A stretch of 25,956 nt of DNA from Moheibacter sp035515075 (GCA_035515075.1 DATJBZ010000026.1:1-25956), one strand, 5' to 3'; positions 15,629 through 22,802 are shown, counted from the stretch's first letter. Translations and numbers: made by a program. Notes: generated from the sequence alone by a model not told the origin.

Positions 15629-18600
15629 ATGCAATACCATCACAAAGCAATAGAAAGCAAATGGCAAAAATATTGGGCAGAAAACAAAACTTTCCAAGCG
15701 AACAATGATTCGGATCGTCCAAAATATTATGTTTTGGACATGTTTCCTTATCCATCTGGCGCTGGATTGCACGTTGGGCATCCATTAGGCTATATCGCTT
15801 CCGATATTTTTTCGCGTTACAAAAGACTGAAAGGTTTCAATGTATTGCATCCAATGGGCTATGATTCGTTTGGTTTGCCCGCAGAACAATATGCGATTTT
15901 AACGGGGCAACATCCTTCCGTTACGACGCAAGTCAACATTGAAGGTGGTGTGGACAAACAAGGCAACCCAATTGAAGGCTATGAAAAACAGTTGAAAAAA
16001 ATCGGCTTGGGCTACGATTGGGACCGAGAAATCCGCACGTCCAATCCGGATTATTACAAATGGACCCAATGGATTTTCATTCAATTGTTCAATGCGTATT
16101 ATGATTTGAAATTGGACAAAGCAGCGAACATTTCTGATTTGATTCAAGTTTTTGCACAAGAAGGAAATGCAGCCGTAGAAGCTGCTTGTGATGAAAACAC
16201 CCCAACTTTCTCTGCGGAAGAATGGATCAATTTTACCGAAAAAGAACAACAAGAAATATTATTGAAATACCGATTGGCCTTTTTGGCAGAAGCCGAAGTG
16301 AATTGGTGTGCTGCTTTGGGAACGGTTTTGGCGAATGATGAAGTCATCAATGGCGTTTCAGAAAGAGGTGGCCATCCTGTGGTCCGCAAAAAAATGACCC
16401 AATGGATGATGCGCATTACTGCTTATGCTGATCGGTTGTTGGATGATTTGGCGAAAATCGATTGGCCCACGCCAATCAAAGACGCACAAACGAATTGGAT
16501 TGGCAAAAGCAAAGGTGCCAGTATACTATTTAGCCTCCCCCCAGCCCCCTCCAAAGGAGGGGGAGCTCAGACTCCAGGATACATGACTGGCGGAACTCAT
16601 GCTCATTTGTTAGTTGACAAAGCGAAAGAGATGCGAAAAAATCCAACCGAAGCCGAGGATTTTTTGTGGCAAAATTTAAGAAATAAACAATTGGACTATA
16701 AAATTAGAAGACAGCATTTGATTGATGACTTTATCGTTGATTTTGTTTGTCTATCCAAAGGTTTAGTGATTGAAGTAGATGGAGGAATTCATTTGTCACA
16801 AAAAGAAAAAGATGAAAATCGGACGATGATTCTGAATCAAAAAGGTTTCAAAGTGATTCGTTTTTCAAATGAAGAGGTATTGAATTCAATAGAAAAGGTT
16901 TTGGAAAAAATCAAAATAGAATTGGATTCTTCAGCCGATAGAAAAGTGGAAGCCCTAACTCCCCTCTCCTCTGGAGAGGGGTCGGGGGAGAGGCACATCG
17001 AAGTTTTCACCACACGACCTGATACCATTTTTGGTGTTTCCTATGTGACTTTGGCACCAGAACATCCTTTGGTTTTGAGTTTAACGACTGATGATAAAAA
17101 AGAAGCTGTTTTAAAATACATCGAACAAACTTCGAAACGTTCCGAGCGTGAGCGAATGGCAGAAGTGGACAAAATCACGGGCGAATTCACAGGTGCGTAT
17201 GCCATCCATCCGTTGACCCAACAGCCCATTCCGATTTGGATCGGCGACTATGTGTTGGCGGGTTATGGAACAGGTGCAGTGATGGCGGTTCCAGCGGGTG
17301 ATGAGCGTGATTTTAAATTTGCACAACATTTCAATTTACCGATTCCTTCGATTTTCAAAGGAAAAGATGGTACAGCAGGTGCTTTTGTCGAAAAAGAAGG
17401 CTTTGTTTTGGAAAACTCCGATATATTGGACGGCATGAACTTCGAAGAAGCGACTGATACCATCATTTCGGTTTTGGAAGAAAGAAAATTGGGAGAGAAA
17501 AAAATCAATTTCCGTTTGCGGGATGCGGTTTTTTCGAGACAAAGGTATTGGGGAGAACCCGTCCCCGCATACTATAAAGACGGAATGCCATACATGTTGG
17601 ACGAAAAGCATTTGCCGTTAATTTTGCCTGAAGTCGATGAATATTTACCAACCGAAACCGGCGAACCCCCTTTGGGAAGAGCCAAAAATTGGGCGTGGGA
17701 TACCGAAAGTGAAAGCATTGTTTCTACCGATTTGGTCGATAACAAAACAGTTTTTCCTTTGGAATTGAATACGATGCCTGGTTGGGCAGGAAGTTCTTGG
17801 TACTTTTTGCGTTATATGGATGCGAAAAATGACCAAGAATTTGCTTCGAAACAAGCTTTGGATTATTGGCAAGATGTCGATTTGTACATCGGTGGAAGCG
17901 AACACGCGACCGGACATTTGTTGTATTCGCGTTTTTGGCAGAAATTCATGTTCGACAAAAATTGGGTCAAAACCGATGAATACGCCAAAAAACTGATCAA
18001 CCAAGGCATGATTTTGGGCGTGAGTGCGTATGTGTATCGGATCAATGGAAGCAATCAATTTGTTTCTAATGCTTTGAAAAATGAATTTGACTGCACACCT
18101 CTCCACGTGGACATCAACTTGTTAAAAGAAGGAACCGATGAATTGGATTTGGAGAAATTCAAAGCGTGGCGGGAAGAATATGCCGATGCTGAATTCATCT
18201 TGGAAGATGGAAAATACATCTGTGGACGTGAAGTCGAAAAAATGTCCAAATCCTATTACAATGTGGTCAATCCCGATGACATTTGTGAGCAATACGGTGC
18301 CGACGCCTTGCGTTTGTACGAAATGTTTTTGGGACCCTTGGAACAATCCAAACCATGGAACACCCAAGGATTGAGCGGTGTAGCTTCATTTTTGAGAAAA
18401 TTCTGGCGTTTGTACCACAATGGAGAAAATGAAGTTTTTGAATTGACCGATGAAGAACCAACGGCGGCTGAATGGAAAATTTTGCACCAAACCATCAAAA
18501 AAGTAGATGAAGATGTGAATGATTTCTCGTTCAATACCTCGGTTTCGAACTTCATGATTGCAGTGAATGAATTGACCAAATTGAATTGTAAAAAAAGAGC

Positions 18601-18925
18601 AATTTTGGAACCTATGGCGATTTTGATTTCACCTTATGCGCCGCACATTGCAGAAGAACTTTGGGAGAAAGCAGGAAATGACAACAGCATTGCTTATGCT
18701 CAATTCCCTGAATTCAACGCGGCTTATTTGGTCGAAAACAGCAAAGAATACCCGGTTTCTTTCAATGGAAAAATGCGTTTCAAATTGGAATTGCCGATGG
18801 ATTTGACTGCCAAAGAAATTGAAGAAATTGTCATGAAAGATGAACGCACCTTGAAACAATTGGAAGGAAAAACACCGAAAAAAGTGATCATCATTCCTGG
18901 AAAAATCATTAATATCGTAGGATAA
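15629..18925 (+). CDS. leuS: Leucyl-tRNA synthetase carrying an in-frame DUF559 nuclease-domain insertion
   Basis: The 1098-residue product charges tRNA-Leu with leucine. Class I motifs are intact: HVGH (48-51) and KMSKS (871-875). The CP1 editing domain has TTRPDTIFG (461-469) and GYGTGAVMAVPAGDERDF. Two extra segments typical of Bacteroidota LeuS are present. Residues 302-455 do not belong to LeuS: they sit between the strand GASILF and the strand HIEVFTTRP, where relatives have a short loop. Without them the protein is 944 aa, normal for this group. No stop or frameshift occurs, and an essential single-copy gene is expected to stay functional. The ATG at 15629 is preferred over a TTG at 15608. 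Two small genes follow closely. Confidence 0.95.
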   Translation: MQYHHKAIESKWQKYWAENKTFQANNDSDRPKYYVLDMFPYPSGAGLHVGHPLGYIASDIFSRYKRLKGFNVLHPMGYDSFGLPAEQYAILTGQHPSVTTQVNIEGGVDKQGNPIEGYEKQLKKIGLGYDWDREIRTSNPDYYKWTQWIFIQLFNAYYDLKLDKAANISDLIQVFAQEGNAAVEAACDENTPTFSAEEWINFTEKEQQEILLKYRLAFLAEAEVNWCAALGTVLANDEVINGVSERGGHPVVRKKMTQWMMRITAYADRLLDDLAKIDWPTPIKDAQTNWIGKSKGASILFSLPPAPSKGGGAQTPGYMTGGTHAHLLVDKAKEMRKNPTEAEDFLWQNLRNKQLDYKIRRQHLIDDFIVDFVCLSKGLVIEVDGGIHLSQKEKDENRTMILNQKGFKVIRFSNEEVLNSIEKVLEKIKIELDSSADRKVEALTPLSSGEGSGERHIEVFTTRPDTIFGVSYVTLAPEHPLVLSLTTDDKKEAVLKYIEQTSKRSERERMAEVDKITGEFTGAYAIHPLTQQPIPIWIGDYVLAGYGTGAVMAVPAGDERDFKFAQHFNLPIPSIFKGKDGTAGAFVEKEGFVLENSDILDGMNFEEATDTIISVLEERKLGEKKINFRLRDAVFSRQRYWGEPVPAYYKDGMPYMLDEKHLPLILPEVDEYLPTETGEPPLGRAKNWAWDTESESIVSTDLVDNKTVFPLELNTMPGWAGSSWYFLRYMDAKNDQEFASKQALDYWQDVDLYIGGSEHATGHLLYSRFWQKFMFDKNWVKTDEYAKKLINQGMILGVSAYVYRINGSNQFVSNALKNEFDCTPLHVDINLLKEGTDELDLEKFKAWREEYADAEFILEDGKYICGREVEKMSKSYYNVVNPDDICEQYGADALRLYEMFLGPLEQSKPWNTQGLSGVASFLRKFWRLYHNGENEVFELTDEEPTAAEWKILHQTIKKVDEDVNDFSFNTSVSNFMIAVNELTKLNCKKRAILEPMAILISPYAPHIAEELWEKAGNDNSIAYAQFPEFNAAYLVENSKEYPVSFNGKMRFKLELPMDLTAKEIEEIVMKDERTLKQLEGKTPKKVIIIPGKIINIVG
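16534..16566. repeat. Left palindromic end of the leuS insertion (REP-like)
   Basis: It starts CCTCCCCCCAG and contains a perfect 8-bp hairpin CCCCCTCC-AAA-GGAGGGGG (16545-16563). It is an imperfect inverted copy of the right end at 16959-16993. GC content is far above the surrounding DNA. Confidence 0.85.
16959..16993. repeat. Right palindromic end of the leuS insertion (REP-like)
   Basis: A perfect 9-bp hairpin CCCCTCTCC-TCT-GGAGAGGGG (16961-16981) is followed by TCGGGGGAGAGG. Read on the minus strand it begins CCTCTCCCCCGACCCC, parallel to CCTCCCCCCAGCCCC of the left end. The pair therefore form terminal inverted repeats, each with an internal palindrome. Confidence 0.85.
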
Positions 18926-18946
18926 ATTAGCTTTAAATAAAAAAAC

Positions 18947-19372
18947 ATGGAAAACAAAGGAACAGTAGGCATCAAAGCCAGCGCCATTGGAGCGGTTTTA
19001 TTGATTGGAATTATTGGCGTAGCTGCTTTGATGTTTGGTTTGCCGACTTACAATGTTTGGCAACAAGAAATGGCCGGAAAGGCAGAAATGGCAAAAGCAG
19101 AACAAAACCGAAAAATTTTGGTCGAAGAAGCCAAGGCGCGATTGGAAGCCGAAAAATTGAATGCGCAAGCCGAAATTGAACGAGCAAGAGGAATGGCAGA
19201 AGCGATGAAAGTTGAAAATGGCACCTTAAATGAAACTTATAACCAGTATTTGTTCATTCGTACCTTGGAAAAAATCGCAGACAAAGGCAGTTTGCCTCAG
19301 ATCATTTATTTGCCATCTCAAGGCATGGTGCCGGTGATGGATTTGAATAAAACGAGCGAAAATCCGAATTGA
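18947..19372 (+). CDS. Small membrane protein resembling an SPFH/prohibitin tail without the SPFH domain
   Basis: The 141-residue product has an N-terminal membrane helix (about residues 10-32) and then an Ala/Glu/Lys-rich helical region (KAEMAKAEQNRKILVEEAKARLEAEKLNAQAEIERARGMAEAM, about 45-88). The C-terminal stretch contains YNQYLFIRTLEKIAD and LPQIIYLPSQGMVPVMDL. The helical part and IYLP segment are what follow the SPFH domain in prohibitins and HflC, yet no SPFH domain lies between membrane helix and tail. I recall similar short 'membrane protease subunit' proteins in phages. The ATG is 21 nt after leuS, so it is likely co-transcribed. Function unknown. Confidence 0.85.
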   Translation: MENKGTVGIKASAIGAVLLIGIIGVAALMFGLPTYNVWQQEMAGKAEMAKAEQNRKILVEEAKARLEAEKLNAQAEIERARGMAEAMKVENGTLNETYNQYLFIRTLEKIADKGSLPQIIYLPSQGMVPVMDLNKTSENPN

Positions 19373-19420
19373 TCGAAAGGACCAATTTTTGAATGATCTT
19401 ATAAAATTAAACCGAAAATT

Positions 19421-19687
19421 ATGGAAGCAGAATTGATCGAAAAAGAAGAGGTGATCAACTATCGCTTTGTTGCTGTTGACAAGAAAGAAAGTGAAATTAC
19501 CCAAGAGAAATTAGAACGAGCTGTACGCTTGGGCAATGAATTCAAAGGAAAAACGCAAATTACTTTTATGACGAGCGAAGGCGCCAAACGAATTGAAACC
19601 ACCGTTTGGACTTTGACCGAAAACTACATTCAAATCAAAGGAGGCGTATCGATTCCAGTGAATGCTTTGATTGATTTGACGCAATGA
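19421..19687 (+). CDS. Conserved small protein of unknown function
   Basis: The 88-residue product is acidic at the N-terminus (MEAELIEKEEVINYRF), then has a helix EKLERAVRLGNEFKGK and a C-terminal beta-rich part (TQITFMTSEGAKRIETTVWTLTENYIQIKGGVSIPVNALIDL). I recognise close look-alikes in flavobacteria annotated only as hypothetical. The beta part with a turn 'ENYIQIKGGVSIP' recalls small barrel domains, but no function follows. It lies 48 nt after the SPFH-tail gene and is followed by a good terminator. Confidence 0.85.
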   Translation: MEAELIEKEEVINYRFVAVDKKESEITQEKLERAVRLGNEFKGKTQITFMTSEGAKRIETTVWTLTENYIQIKGGVSIPVNALIDLTQ

Positions 19688-19711
19688 CCCAACGAAAGTT
19701 TCATCCATAGA

Positions 19712-19756
19712 AAAAGCCTTAAAATATCGTCAAAATATCTTAAGGCTTTTCTTTTT
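19712..19756. terminator. Bidirectional terminator between the leuS cluster and tRNA-Leu
   Basis: An 11-bp stem AAAAGCCTTAA (19712-19722) pairs with 19740-19750, extended by four more pairs after one mismatch. T-rich tails exist on both strands (TTTTCTTTTT on plus, complement of the A run on minus). It serves the 88-aa gene on plus and tRNA-Leu on minus. Confidence 0.83.
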
Positions 19757-19757
19757 G

Positions 19758-19839
19758 TGCGGGCGGGGAGACTCGAACTCCCACACCTCGCGGCACCAGA
19801 TCCTAAGTCTGGCGTGTCTACCAATTCCACCACGCCCGC
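19758..19839 (-). tRNA. tRNA-Leu (anticodon UAG)
   Basis: A class II cloverleaf of 82 nt with a long variable arm. The acceptor stem is GCGGGCG/CGCCCGC with discriminator A. The anticodon stem CCAGA/TCTGG encloses loop CTTAGGA, giving anticodon UAG, and the T arm contains GAGTTCGAGTC. The D arm GGTGGAATTGGTAGACACG is typical of tRNA-Leu. Its gene lies 0.8 kb from leuS, the enzyme that charges it, which may be chance. Confidence 0.97.
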
Positions 19840-19851
19840 AATTGAGGTTTG

Positions 19852-19881
19852 CAAATATACACTAAATTCTTTTTGGACAAA
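19852..19881 (-). promoter_or_regulatory. Bacteroidota-type promoter of tRNA-Leu
   Basis: On the minus strand TTTG (19878-19881) and TATATTTG (19852-19859) are 18 nt apart. The -7 element is identical to that of tRNA-Val, and the start site falls a few bases before the tRNA at 19839. Confidence 0.78.
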
Positions 19882-19897
19882 TTTATTTTGTTATTTT

Positions 19898-19926
19898 TTT
19901 GCTTTGGTGAAAATCATGTACTTTTG
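19898..19926 (+). promoter_or_regulatory. Promoter of the DUF3127 gene
   Basis: TTTG (19898-19901) and TACTTTTG (19919-19926) are 17 nt apart, fitting the phylum consensus with a slightly short spacer. The ATG follows at 19944. It is divergent from the tRNA-Leu promoter. Confidence 0.57.
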
Positions 19927-19943
19927 TAGCAAAATAATACAAC

Positions 19944-20312
19944 ATGGAAATTAACGGAAGGATCAAAAAAATTTTAGAAGAACAAACTTTCTCGAGTGGT
20001 TTTCGTAAGAAGGAAATCGTTGTGACTACCCAAGAACAATACCCACAAGACATTTTGATAGAGTTTACCCAAGACAGAATTGACACTTTATCACCTTACA
20101 ATGAAGGAGACGAAGTGCGCGTATCGATCAACATCCGAGGGAGAGAATGGATCAATCCTGAAGGTGTCGCAAAATACTTCAACAGCATCAATGGTTGGAG
20201 AATTGAACGATTGGACAGTGTAGCTCCTATGGGCAATGCAAGTGCGCCTATGCCACAAACGACTGATTTCAAACCGAGTGATGACGCTGCAGCAGATGAC
20301 CTTCCTTTTTAA
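19944..20312 (+). CDS. DUF3127 family OB-fold protein with SSB-like C-terminal tail
   Basis: The 122-residue product is a DUF3127 protein: MEINGRIKKILEEQTFSSGFRKKEIVV, then QDILIEFTQDR and VRVSINIRGREWINPEGVAKYFNSINGWRIERL. This is the strand pattern of an OB fold. After about residue 95 comes a disordered Ala/Pro/Met/Asp-rich linker ending in DDAAADDLPF. An acidic tip ending Leu/Ile-Pro-Phe is the hallmark of bacterial SSB, where it docks DNA repair and replication proteins. A role in single-stranded DNA or RNA binding is likely by analogy, but no experiment is known to me. It is monocistronic with its own promoter and terminator. Confidence 0.92.
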   Translation: MEINGRIKKILEEQTFSSGFRKKEIVVTTQEQYPQDILIEFTQDRIDTLSPYNEGDEVRVSINIRGREWINPEGVAKYFNSINGWRIERLDSVAPMGNASAPMPQTTDFKPSDDAAADDLPF

Positions 20313-20336
20313 TCGCTTGAACATTCAATGATTATA

Positions 20337-20372
20337 AAAAAAGTGCGAAAGAGAATCCTTTCGCACTTTTTT
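20337..20372 (+). terminator. Terminator of the DUF3127 gene
   Basis: A perfect 15-bp stem, AAAAAAGTGCGAAAG (20337-20351) with its complement (20358-20372), has a 6-nt loop and ends in a T run. It lies 24 nt past the stop codon. Confidence 0.88.
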
Positions 20373-20530
20373 AATGCACTATTTCCTGAAACGCCCTCAT
20401 CACAACGTCTGAACTATTTTTCGTGAACTTTTTTTTGCTTAAATTGGCTCTCTAAAATAAAGCAGAAGCTTTGCCCTTAACGTTTCTTGGCATTGACTTT
20501 GTTCTATTTATTAATCAAGAAATTGTACAA

Positions 20531-21001
20531 ATGAAAAATCTTAAAATAATTTTCGCCCTATTGGTATTCACTGGATGGATGAACTTGAGCCAAGCCCAAG
20601 GATTTCATACCTCTACCACAAAAATCGAATTGGAAGCAAATAGCCTGAACTTGATCTCCAAATTCTTCACGGCAGACTTGGAGAAAGCCGTCGGCGCTTC
20701 AGTCGGTGCCAAAGAAAGTTTTGATGACAAAGTCAATCAATATGCACAATCCAAATTGGCGGTGCGCATCAATGGAAACAAGGCCAATTTGACCTACATT
20801 GGTTTCCAAACCAGCGACAAATCCACTCGCCTTTATTTCAAAGTAAACAATGTCTCCAACATCAAAGAAATCGAGATCACCAACGGCATGTTGGTCGATA
20901 CCTACAGCGATCAACAAAACTTGGTGACCTTTGACATCAATGGTGTGAGAAAAAGCTTTACCGCCAAGAAGGGAGAAGAATCCGGAAAAGTAACGCTTTA
21001 A
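20531..21001 (+). CDS. DUF6702 family exported protein
   Basis: The 156-residue product has a signal peptide (about residues 1-23, ending NLSQAQ). It then has the DUF6702 pattern known from Bacteroidota: STTKIELEANSLNLISKFFTADLEKAV, LAVRINGNKANLTYIGFQT and a C-terminal ITNGMLVDTYSDQQNLVTFDINGVRKSF. In this group the latter two-strand motif is strongly conserved. The protein is predicted to be periplasmic, and its function is unknown. The ATG at 20531 opens a proper signal peptide; upstream in-frame codons do not look coding. The upstream 158 nt (20373-20530) hold no clear promoter or other feature. It converges on aroA with only 16 nt between. Confidence 0.87.
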   Translation: MKNLKIIFALLVFTGWMNLSQAQGFHTSTTKIELEANSLNLISKFFTADLEKAVGASVGAKESFDDKVNQYAQSKLAVRINGNKANLTYIGFQTSDKSTRLYFKVNNVSNIKEIEITNGMLVDTYSDQQNLVTFDINGVRKSFTAKKGEESGKVTL

Positions 21002-21017
21002 GCACGCTTGTTTAGAT

Positions 21018-22241
21018 TCAAACAAAAGTCAATCCCGAAAAGTCTTCCCAAAAAGTAGGATAAGATTTTTCTACTACTTCTGGGTGGATGATTTCTAAAT
21101 CAGTATACAAAGCTGCAGGCGCAAAGCTCATCGCCATGCGGTGGTCTTGGTAGGTCGCGATGACAGGCTTTTCGGTCATTTCTTCAAAAGAAACAATCGC
21201 CAAGCTGTCCGCTGTGATTTCCGCAATGGCACCAATTTTCTTCAATTCATTTTGCAAAGCCAACAAACGATCGGTTTCTTTGATCCGCAAAGTGGCCAAA
21301 CCAGTGAAGTGACATTTCTTTTTCAACAAAGCACAACTAACCGCCAAGGTCTGTGCAATGTCTGGCGTGGCATTCAGATCAATTGATATAGTAGAATTTT
21401 CGGGTTGAAAATCCAAGCTTTTATACAGCGTGAGTTGGTCATGATTGAATGCAGACTGCACCCCAAAATGCTGGGCGTAAATTTCCACCAAAGCGGCATC
21501 GCCTTGCAAACTTTCTGCTTGAAATGAATCCAAGGTCAATTGCGCCGAATCCGCCACTGCTGCCAATCCATAATAATAAGAGGCCGAACTCCAATCAGAT
21601 TCTACCGTATGGCTTTGTGAAGGAAGAAAGGAAGTTGGATGCACTTGGAAAATATTGCCTTGCTGCGCAACAACTATCCCTACTTTGCGCAACAAATCGA
21701 CCGTCATCATCAAATAAGGCAAAGAAGTGATTTTCCCCGTCAATTCTATGGTCAATCCATGGGGTAACTTTGCACCGATCAAGAGCAAAGCCGTGATGTA
21801 TTGGCTGCTGATTTCCGCGCTGACCTTGACCTGATTTTGGGGCAACTTTTTCCCATGAATGGCCAAAGGTGGGAAACCTTCCTTTTCCAAATAGTGAATT
21901 TCTGCTCCCAATTGCCGCAAGGCTGCTACCAAAATTCCAATCGGCCGTTGTTTCATTCGATCAGATCCCGTTAAAATCACCTTTCTACCTTCTTGAATGG
22001 CAAAGTAAGCGGTCAAAAAACGCATCGCCGTTCCCGCATGGTGCACGTCGATGACTTCTTCTGAAGTGCTCAAAGCTTGTTTTAACACCAAAGTATCTGC
22101 TGATTGGGATGAATTGAACAATTCAATCGGATGGGCAAACAAAGCATTCAGGACCAACAAGCGATTGCTTTCGCTTTTGGAACCCGTGATGCTGATTTGG
22201 CCACGGATGTTTTTTGGTTTTTTGGAAAAAAATAAATTCAT
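21018..22241 (-). CDS. aroA: 3-phosphoshikimate 1-carboxyvinyltransferase (EPSP synthase)
   Basis: The 407-residue cytosolic enzyme joins PEP to shikimate-3-phosphate in chorismate and aromatic amino acid synthesis. The substrate-binding motifs GSKSESNR (20-27), AGTAMRFLTA (68-77), RMKQRPI (94-100), ATPDIAQTLAV, RIKETDR and DHRMAMSFAP are all present. It is somewhat shorter than E. coli AroA (427 aa), as is usual in Bacteroidota. The ATG follows the TAG of the pentapeptide-repeat gene with no base between, so translation is probably coupled. It is the last gene of the minus-strand operon; no terminator is visible in the 16 nt before the convergent gene. Confidence 0.96.
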   Translation of the reverse strand: MNLFFSKKPKNIRGQISITGSKSESNRLLVLNALFAHPIELFNSSQSADTLVLKQALSTSEEVIDVHHAGTAMRFLTAYFAIQEGRKVILTGSDRMKQRPIGILVAALRQLGAEIHYLEKEGFPPLAIHGKKLPQNQVKVSAEISSQYITALLLIGAKLPHGLTIELTGKITSLPYLMMTVDLLRKVGIVVAQQGNIFQVHPTSFLPSQSHTVESDWSSASYYYGLAAVADSAQLTLDSFQAESLQGDAALVEIYAQHFGVQSAFNHDQLTLYKSLDFQPENSTISIDLNATPDIAQTLAVSCALLKKKCHFTGLATLRIKETDRLLALQNELKKIGAIAEITADSLAIVSFEEMTEKPVIATYQDHRMAMSFAPAALYTDLEIIHPEVVEKSYPTFWEDFSGLTFV

Positions 22242-22802
22242 CTATTGCACAATCAAAATATCGTGTTGTTTCAATAAACCGGCCAATTGTTCCTGCGAGA
22301 AAACCGTTTTTTTCAAATGATTTTGGTTCGGATTCAACACCAAATGGTACGAATCTTTGAAACTCACTTTTTCTAAATGGGTTTGAACAAATACCGCCTT
22401 GGCCAAATCACAATTCAAAAATCGGCTGCCGCTCAGTTGCGCATGACTGAAATCGACTTCTTTCAGCTGGCAATGATCAAAATAGGTCTTTTTGATGGTC
22501 AACTCATTGAAAATTGCGTGTTGCAAATTGCAATTTTCAAATGAAAAAGACAGGTTGAACGGATGGCATTCGTTGAATTGAATGCCCAACATTTTGCAAT
22601 CAATGAATGCGGTGTCCTGAATCATGCAATTTTGCATTTGAACCAAACTCAAATCACATGCGATGAAAGTGCAATTGATCAATTTCGCCAAGGAAAAATC
22701 CGCTTGTAAGAAATCACAGGCTTTGAAAGTACAATTTTCATATTCAGCCTTTGTAAAATCAGACAAATTCTCAAAGGTCTGTTCCAATACGATGTCCATC
22801 AT
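22242..22802 (-). CDS. Pentapeptide-repeat protein (Qnr-like layout)
   Basis: The 186-residue product is made of consecutive five-residue units with a central Phe/Leu (A/C-D/N-F-x-x), for example CTFKA-CDFLQ-ADFSL-AKLIN, CTFIA-CDLSL and CDLAKAVF. These form a right-handed quadrilateral helix that mimics the shape and charge of DNA in relatives. The break near residues 85-95 (HPFNLSFSFENCN) and the C-terminal helix LAGLLKQHDILIVQ resemble Qnr/MfpA-type proteins, which protect gyrase. Whether this one does so is unknown. It abuts both the MazG-like gene and aroA with zero spacing. ATGs at 22802 and 22799 are both possible. Confidence 0.9.
   Translation of the reverse strand: MMDIVLEQTFENLSDFTKAEYENCTFKACDFLQADFSLAKLINCTFIACDLSLVQMQNCMIQDTAFIDCKMLGIQFNECHPFNLSFSFENCNLQHAIFNELTIKKTYFDHCQLKEVDFSHAQLSGSRFLNCDLAKAVFVQTHLEKVSFKDSYHLVLNPNQNHLKKTVFSQEQLAGLLKQHDILIVQ

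Larger units (their letters stand above)
16532..16993 (+). mobile_element. DUF559/Vsr-like nuclease-domain element inserted in leuS
   Basis: These 462 bp (154 codons) interrupt LeuS in frame. The internal reading has its own ATG at 16583 and matches DUF559: NPTEAEDFLWQNLRNKQL, then YKIRRQHLIDDFIVDFVC, VIEVDGGIH and KVIRFSNEEVL. The restriction-endonuclease-like active site appears intact (LeuS numbering D371 in VDF, E382 and D384 in EVDG). The ends are GC-rich palindromes translated as LPPAPSKGGG on the left and PLSSGEGSGER on the right. Free-standing DUF559 genes normally end after the EEVL helix; this one reads through into LeuS. Mobility and activity are inferred, not shown. Confidence 0.85.

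Noticed and set aside
16532..16993. The leuS insertion as an intein
   Set aside because: There is no Cys/Ser splice residue at the start, no HN followed by Cys/Ser/Thr at the end, and no Hint domain motifs; 154 residues of DUF559 do not form one.
15629..18925. leuS as a pseudogene split by a mobile element
   Set aside because: The frame is continuous for 1098 codons, all catalytic motifs are present, and codon quality is unchanged on both sides.
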